Positions 49,094 through 53,401 of a DNA stretch of 53,401 bases are shown here, piece by piece. The stretch comes from Nocardia sp. CNY236 (lineage in GTDB: Bacteria; Actinomycetota; Actinomycetes; Mycobacteriales; Mycobacteriaceae). The notes below the pieces were generated by a model. That model was not told the DNA's origin, made no database searches, and saw nothing but the letters and a program-made list of their open reading frames with translations. The DNA lies in the NCBI RefSeq assembly GCF_000482385.1, contig NZ_AXVD01000034.1, positions 1 to 53,401 of the forward strand, in the 5' to 3' direction. Position 1 is the first letter of the stretch. Each line of letters begins with the position of its first letter. The position numbers and the translations under genes are program-made.

Positions 49094-50704
49094 TCAGCGG
49101 GGCAACGTGCCTCGATAGCGGACCTGGGCGCCGCGGTCCTGGAGGCGGCGCACTATGTGGGGTGCGGCACGCTCGGCCAGAGCCGCGATGGTATTGGACG
49201 GGTTGACGGTAAGGGCGGTCGGCACCGCCGATCCGTCGACAACGAAGATCCCCTGGTGGCCGCGCAATTCGTGCATGGGATCCAGTGCGCTTATCGCGGG
49301 GTCGTCGCCAATTCGGCACGAGGCCAAGGGATGCACGGTATATGCGCCGACGAGGTCGTTCGTCCATGGGGTGACCGTGCCGAACCCAGGCTCCTCGACG
49401 ACTCGGTATACCAGATCGTCGGCCTCCGACCAGGCGGTGAGGGTACTCGCGCGTGGCCGGTACCGCAGAGTCCCCCGACCCAGCAATTGCTGGCTGAGCC
49501 GCACTGCGTTCCCGGTAGGTGGTGGCACGCCGAAGACACCCTCGTTGTCGTCTTCGATCAATTGAAACAACATCAGCCACGACTGCCAGTCGTCCAGCAT
49601 TCGCTTCTTCTCGAGCCCGAACCACGCGGGGCCGCCCGGTTCGGGCTCGGACGCCTGAGCAAGAATCGTGCCGAGCCCGGGCGGAAAATAGAGCTGCTCG
49701 ACCGAGAATCGAGTGAACTCGGCTCGGCTCGCGTCGAGGTGGTCCCAGGTCGAGACCACCGGGCCACGGCCGACCTGGAACGAGCGATATGCAGAGCCGT
49801 TGCCGGCCTCGAGCCCGAACTCTTCGCGGAGCCGGGAATCATCGAGAAGCGCAACGATGATCCGCTCTCCGTTACCGGAGAAGTACTTGCCGACTGCGTG
49901 CGGCAGCGTGCCACCGAGCCGCTCGCGTGAACGTTGCAAGATGACAGGGGTCGCGCCGGCCCCGGCAGCGATCACCACGACCTTGCACCGGATGCTGCCA
50001 TGGCCGGTGTACTCGCGGTAGTCGATCGAGTCCACCACGCGGTACTCGACGAGATATTCGTCGTTCGCAGTGCGAGTGATCGTCTGCACTTCGTGCAGAG
50101 GCCTGATCTCGGCGCCCGCCGCCTCGGCTGCAGGGATGTAGTTGAGCAGCATGGATTGCTTGGCGTCCTCGCGGCAGCCGGACATCATCCAGTTGCAATT
50201 CGTGCAGCGAGAGGTATCGACGGCCGAGGGCAAGGGGTTGGCGGTGTAGCCGGCGTGGTCACACAACCGTGCCCACACACCGCCGGGGTAGCTCACGTCG
50301 TTCCAGTCGTGCCGGGTGACCGGTAGTGCATGTGCCACTCGGTCGTACCACGGGTCGAGCGAGGCTCGGTCGATTGCAGCTGGCCACAGTGGTCGGTTGA
50401 GCGAGCCACGGCGGTCGAAGACGAAGTGGGGCGCTCGCGGCATGGCGGCGAAGTACACGACGCTGCCTCCACCCACGCAATTTCCGGCCAGCACGCTCAT
50501 GCCATCGCCAGCGGTGAAGTCGAAGATCTGTGTGCTCGAGCTGCCGAACTGGAAACTCTGCTGGAAATCTTCGCTTTCCAGCCGTGGTCCGCGTTCGAGC
50601 ACCACAACACTCGCGCCGGCCTCGGCGAGGTGGAAGGAAGTAATGGCGCCGCCGAAGCCGGACCCGACAACAACTGCGTCGACGGTGTCTTGGTGAACGC
50701 TCAT
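49094..50704 (-). CDS. GMC-family flavin oxidoreductase (cholesterol-oxidase-like; possible E9-type)
   Basis: 536 residues. VDAVVVGSGFGGAITSFHLA is the FAD-binding motif. NCVGGGSVVYFAAMPRAP and the C-terminal GIFVVDGSAVPTALTVNPSN then TIAALAERAA are GMC signatures. A CTNCNWMMSGCREDAKQS segment with several Cys resembles sequences of cholesterol-oxidase-type GMC enzymes. Enediyne clusters often contain a GMC-like oxidoreductase (E9 in C-1027), so a role in core oxidation is plausible. Its ATG overlaps the stop of the small partner gene upstream. Confidence 0.88.
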   Translation of the reverse strand: MSVHQDTVDAVVVGSGFGGAITSFHLAEAGASVVVLERGPRLESEDFQQSFQFGSSSTQIFDFTAGDGMSVLAGNCVGGGSVVYFAAMPRAPHFVFDRRGSLNRPLWPAAIDRASLDPWYDRVAHALPVTRHDWNDVSYPGGVWARLCDHAGYTANPLPSAVDTSRCTNCNWMMSGCREDAKQSMLLNYIPAAEAAGAEIRPLHEVQTITRTANDEYLVEYRVVDSIDYREYTGHGSIRCKVVVIAAGAGATPVILQRSRERLGGTLPHAVGKYFSGNGERIIVALLDDSRLREEFGLEAGNGSAYRSFQVGRGPVVSTWDHLDASRAEFTRFSVEQLYFPPGLGTILAQASEPEPGGPAWFGLEKKRMLDDWQSWLMLFQLIEDDNEGVFGVPPPTGNAVRLSQQLLGRGTLRYRPRASTLTAWSEADDLVYRVVEEPGFGTVTPWTNDLVGAYTVHPLASCRIGDDPAISALDPMHELRGHQGIFVVDGSAVPTALTVNPSNTIAALAERAAPHIVRRLQDRGAQVRYRGTLPR

Positions 50705-51252
50705 GGCAAGTGTCCGTTCTCATCGGTGTCGGGATGCAGTCGCGCCATGGGTTGTCGGTAACTCGCTCGCTCGAAGCCCCAATGTCCGTTCTCGTCCGGC
50801 CGAGCGAATCCGACTGCGAGTAGTCCGGGGTGCTCCTCGGCAATCGCGGTGGCGGTATCACGGTGCGGTGCAGAGTCATAGGCCATATAGGAGAAGAGCG
50901 CGAGCAGGAACCAGAAGTCGCGCAATGCTGCGTCCGGCGCGCTGAGATCGGCTACCAATCCCCTGCGCGCCTGGTAGTCGAGGTCGGCGAAAGGGACATC
51001 GTCTCCCACTTCTACCCCGATTCGAGCTGCATGCTCTCGCGCGTGCTCGTTGAGCAGGTGGGCCATCTCGGCGATGCCGTCGTCGATGCCGGTCGCGGGG
51101 TCTTGGAGCACGGTCAGAGCGCCTGCCTCCACTGCCCCTGGAAGGGGCGAGACGCCTGCGATCGCACGGTCGTTCTCGTGCCGCTTGCGACCGGGGAGCA
51201 CGGTGTCGGCGAACGCCTCCAGCGTAGTGATCTCTGTGGTAGTGAGCGCCAC
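50701..51252 (-). CDS. Gluconate 2-dehydrogenase subunit 3-like protein
   Basis: About 183 residues from GTG 51252, supported by AGAGGTGA five bases upstream; GTG 51261 would give 186 residues. TTTEITTLEAFADTVLPG and the central helices match gluconate 2-dehydrogenase subunit 3 proteins, which partner GMC-type flavoproteins. I do not see a twin-arginine or other signal peptide. It overlaps the GMC start (ATGA), so the pair probably form a complex and may pass electrons in the cytoplasm or at the membrane. Confidence 0.8.
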   Translation of the reverse strand: MALTTTEITTLEAFADTVLPGRKRHENDRAIAGVSPLPGAVEAGALTVLQDPATGIDDGIAEMAHLLNEHAREHAARIGVEVGDDVPFADLDYQARRGLVADLSAPDAALRDFWFLLALFSYMAYDSAPHRDTATAIAEEHPGLLAVGFARPDENGHWGFERASYRQPMARLHPDTDENGHLP

Positions 51253-51511
51253 GATTCTCACCTCTGATCGGTTGGACGGTCAGGCTCGAGCGCCTGGGTC
51301 GACATCCAAAACGTTAAGCACTCTGCCGACCAGGACGTCTTGTTCTGTGCGCTGCCGGACCACTGGAGGGGTGGGCGACTCGTCCTCGCGCGGTGGGCCT
51401 GTCCGCGGGGGCCGAACGTGGTGGCGGGAACCTGACATCGATCTGTCCGATCCCTGAAGCACTCATCCTGATAGACAGTGCGTGCATCGACCCGACCGAT
51501 CGAGGAGCGAC
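51253..51511. promoter_or_regulatory. Divergent promoter region at the right cluster border
   Basis: 259 bases separate the minus-strand GMC operon start (51252) from the plus-strand gene at 51512. Promoters for both must lie here; I see no gene and no convincing repeat. Confidence 0.4.
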
Positions 51512-52324
51512 ATGCCAACATCCAGCTCGGTGGAGAACGTCTTCATTGCCGCACTTCGGTTCGAGGCCGAGACCGTGACCGCATTGCTCACCGATCTCGG
51601 CGGCGAGGAATGGGACACCCCGACACCTGCGACCGGTTGGACGGTTCGCCATCAGGTCGCGCACCTGATCAGCGTCTATCGCCTCGCTACGCAGGCAGCG
51701 AACGATCCTGAAGGCTTCCGGTCGCTACTCGCCCAGCTCAGTGGTGATTTCACCCGTGACGTGGCCGCTTCGATGCAACCGCTGCTCGCCAAGAGCCAGG
51801 TCGAGCTCACTGCGACGTGGGAACATGTCGCAGCTGAGGCCGTCATTGCCCTTGATTCGCTGCCCGGTGATCGTATGCTGCCCTGGCTGCTCAATGACAT
51901 TCCGGTCTCTGTGCTCGCCATGGCCGGAACCACGGAGGCTTTTGCCCACGGTCAGGATATCCGCGACACCTTCGGAACCCTGCGCACACCGAACGATCAT
52001 GTGCGCGCGATCTGTGAGTTCGCCTATCACACTCGCGAATTCGGCTGGCTCGGCCGGGGGGCGCAACCACCTGCTGAACTCGACCTCCGCTTCGAGCTGA
52101 ACTCACCGAGGGGCCAGCACTGGACGATTGGGAATCCCGAGGGTGACGACGTCGTGTCCGGCGACGCATGGGACTTGGCTCTGCTCGTCACCCGCCGCCG
52201 CCACCCCGACGACCTCGCACTGAGCGGCGGGACGGAGCTGGCTCGGCGGTGGATGTCCATTGCGCAGGCGTACCGCGGCCCGGCCGGAGATGACCGGAAG
52301 CCGGGTCAGTTCGCCAGCCGGTGA
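51512..52324 (+). CDS. Maleylpyruvate isomerase/mycothiol-dependent enzyme-like protein (TIGR03084-type)
   Basis: 270 residues from ATG 51512, with GAGGAG six bases upstream. The N-terminal bundle LRFEAETVTALLTDLGGEEW then TPATGWTVRHQVAHLISVYR, with the metal-binding His pattern of the DinB/MDMPI fold, and the central FAHGQDIRDTFG segment match TIGR03084 proteins. Such proteins use or are predicted to use mycothiol and a metal ion. Mycothiol is an actinobacterial thiol, so this supports the host assignment. A protective role against the enediyne is speculative. Confidence 0.8.
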   Translation: MPTSSSVENVFIAALRFEAETVTALLTDLGGEEWDTPTPATGWTVRHQVAHLISVYRLATQAANDPEGFRSLLAQLSGDFTRDVAASMQPLLAKSQVELTATWEHVAAEAVIALDSLPGDRMLPWLLNDIPVSVLAMAGTTEAFAHGQDIRDTFGTLRTPNDHVRAICEFAYHTREFGWLGRGAQPPAELDLRFELNSPRGQHWTIGNPEGDDVVSGDAWDLALLVTRRRHPDDLALSGGTELARRWMSIAQAYRGPAGDDRKPGQFASR

Positions 52325-52390
52325 TCCGAGATGCTTCCGCCCCAACGCAACTCGCCTCCGAGCTACCGAAATCCACCGGACCGCAGCGAG

Positions 52391-53284
52391 CTAGTCGCGG
52401 TGTCGCCTGGGTAGGCCATCGACAGTGTCGACCCAGTTGCGGGTGCCGAACGAGCGACATGACCGTGTAGCCACCGCGGATGCGTGGGTCAGCGCGTCGA
52501 CGAAGTCACTGCGACTGCTGTAATAGGCGCAGAATGCGCCGTGCAGAATGTCGCCGGCGCCGAGGGTGTCGGCGCCGGTCACGGGCGTGACGTCGACCGC
52601 TCCGTGTCGACCTCGGTCGGCGTAGAGGATCGGATCGGGCCCGCGCGTGACCGCTGCCTGTGTCGGCCCGATCGAGCGCACGTAGTCCAGCAGCATCGAA
52701 CTGTCACCGTCGAAGCCGGGCGGTGCGAAGGTCGCTGAGCAAATCGCGACATCGACCAGCGGCAAGAGCCTGTCGTGAACCGGCTTCCACCGGCCTGCGT
52801 CCAGGACGATCGGCACCCCGATCTCGGCGGCACGGCGGGCGACTCCCATCGCGAGATCGGGATGGTGACCGTCTACGAGCACTATCGATGCCTGTTCGAC
52901 GTACCGGGTGAGCTCGACGGTGCACGGCGCCTGGATCCGAGTGGCGTCGAGGCCGACGACCGTGCGGGTCTGCGCGTCCATTGCGACCACCGCGGACGAG
53001 ATCGGCGGCTTGTCGATGCCGGCTGGGGTGGCATCGACGACTGCGACATTGTGACCGGTCAGATCGTGACGCACCAGGTCGGCAAGCGGGTGGCAGCCGA
53101 GCGCGGTGATCAGGGTCGACTGCTTTCCGGTCACGAGTGCACAGGCCACCGCGGCGTTGGCGGCGGGTCCGCCGGCGCCCAGGAACTGGTCCAATGCTCG
53201 ACTTTTGGTGTCTTCACCTGGATATCGTGCGACGGCATGGGAGATGTCCAAGGTGGACAATCCGACGAACAATGCCCTGGTCAC
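52391..53284 (-). CDS. PfkB-family carbohydrate kinase
   Basis: 297 residues from GTG 53284, which overlaps the upstream gene's stop (GTGA); the frame runs further up but that is the neighbour's region. ALFVGLSTLDISHAV start, FLGAGGPAANAAVACALV substrate motif, and the catalytic VTGADTLGAGDILHGAFCAY motif with GAGD are PfkB (ribokinase) hallmarks. It phosphorylates a sugar or nucleoside, exact substrate unknown. A decayed copy of its 3' end lies near 2825-3012. Confidence 0.9.
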   Translation of the reverse strand: MTRALFVGLSTLDISHAVARYPGEDTKSRALDQFLGAGGPAANAAVACALVTGKQSTLITALGCHPLADLVRHDLTGHNVAVVDATPAGIDKPPISSAVVAMDAQTRTVVGLDATRIQAPCTVELTRYVEQASIVLVDGHHPDLAMGVARRAAEIGVPIVLDAGRWKPVHDRLLPLVDVAICSATFAPPGFDGDSSMLLDYVRSIGPTQAAVTRGPDPILYADRGRHGAVDVTPVTGADTLGAGDILHGAFCAYYSSRSDFVDALTHASAVATRSCRSFGTRNWVDTVDGLPRRHRD

Positions 53285-53401
53285 TGGATATCTCCTCGGC
53301 GGAGTCGTTGGGTGAGTTCGTCGCGTACCCGGGCCAGGCGCTGGTGCCACCATGCGGTCCGGTCTCGGTCGGTGAGCTGGAACTTCTCGAGCAACTCCGG
53401 G
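53281..53401 (-). CDS. C-terminal end of an unidentified protein, cut by window edge
   Basis: The minus-strand frame reads PELLEKFQLTDRDRTAWWHQ then RLARVRDELTQRLRRGDIQ and ends at TGA 53281-53283, overlapping the kinase start. It probably shares an operon with the sugar kinase, for example as a sugar isomerase or aldolase, but 40 residues are too few for a family call. Confidence 0.6.
   Translation of the reverse strand, partial: PELLEKFQLTDRDRTAWWHQRLARVRDELTQRLRRGDIQ

Noticed and set aside
1..53401. CRISPR arrays, tRNA or rRNA genes
   Set aside because: No regular repeat-spacer pattern and no cloverleaf or rRNA-like stretch was noticed on either strand; a tRNA scan would settle this.

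Overview
The window is high-GC actinobacterial DNA with dense, translationally coupled operons (many ATGA, GTGA and TGATG overlaps). The flanking gene types (a TIGR00027-type SAM methyltransferase, a mycothiol-enzyme-like protein, a DUF2505 protein) suggest a mycolic-acid actinomycete such as Nocardia or a relative. That placement is inference. Most of the window, about 4.6-51.3 kb, reads as one biosynthetic gene cluster for an enediyne-type natural product.

Left flank (1-4.5 kb): a truncated SAM methyltransferase, an NTF2-fold protein, a double carboxymuconolactone-decarboxylase-like protein, a membrane-anchored protein of unknown function and an AraC regulator. Between them is decayed DNA: the C-terminal end of a PfkB sugar kinase (homologous to the intact kinase at the right end), an IS630-type transposase remnant and a third broken gene. 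This looks like an old recombination edge.

Enediyne core (4.6-22.4 kb, nearly all minus strand): a nucleotide-sugar dehydratase-like gene, unbU, unbV, a TauE/SafE permease, an SgcJ-like gene (plus strand), a P450, a DUF1702/unbL gene, the E10 thioesterase, the iterative enediyne polyketide synthase (KS-AT-ACP-KR-DH), a second DUF1702 gene, a discrete Sfp-type phosphopantetheinyl transferase and two LuxR-type regulators. The synthase seems to have lost most of its usual C-terminal phosphopantetheinyl transferase domain, and the discrete transferase sits two genes upstream of it in the same operon.

Export and regulation (22.4-25.8 kb): a poorly coding 0.9 kb stretch with strong hairpins and gene debris, then a 14-TM MFS exporter, an SRPBCC protein and an ArsR repressor.

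Decorating pathway (25.9-48.3 kb): a Pap-type trio (4-amino-4-deoxychorismate mutase, aminodeoxychorismate synthase, 4-amino-4-deoxyprephenate dehydrogenase) predicts 4-aminophenylpyruvate. A hydroxymandelate-synthase-like dioxygenase could turn that into 4-aminomandelate. A plus-strand operon then encodes ACP, class III aminotransferase, hotdog thioesterase, FabZ-like protein, ketosynthase, half-size ketosynthase and AMP-ligase, followed by the dioxygenase, a P450, an A-T didomain NRPS, a free-standing condensation enzyme (SgcC5-like), two flavoenzymes and an epoxide hydrolase (SgcF-like). My working model is that an aryl acid is extended and transaminated to a beta-amino (or alpha-hydroxy) aryl acid, activated by the A-T protein and esterified or amidated onto an epoxide-hydrolase-opened enediyne core. 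A separate minus-strand trio (adenylation enzyme, carrier protein, serine-type KAS III-like acyltransferase) resembles acyl-transfer cassettes of the CloN4/N5/N2 or CerJ kind and may attach a second acyl group.

Right flank (48.5-53.4 kb): a DUF2505 protein, a GMC oxidoreductase with a gluconate-dehydrogenase-subunit-3-like partner (possibly E9-type tailoring), a mycothiol-enzyme-like protein, a PfkB sugar kinase and the end of one more gene. I saw no tRNA, rRNA, CRISPR array or enediyne apoprotein gene.
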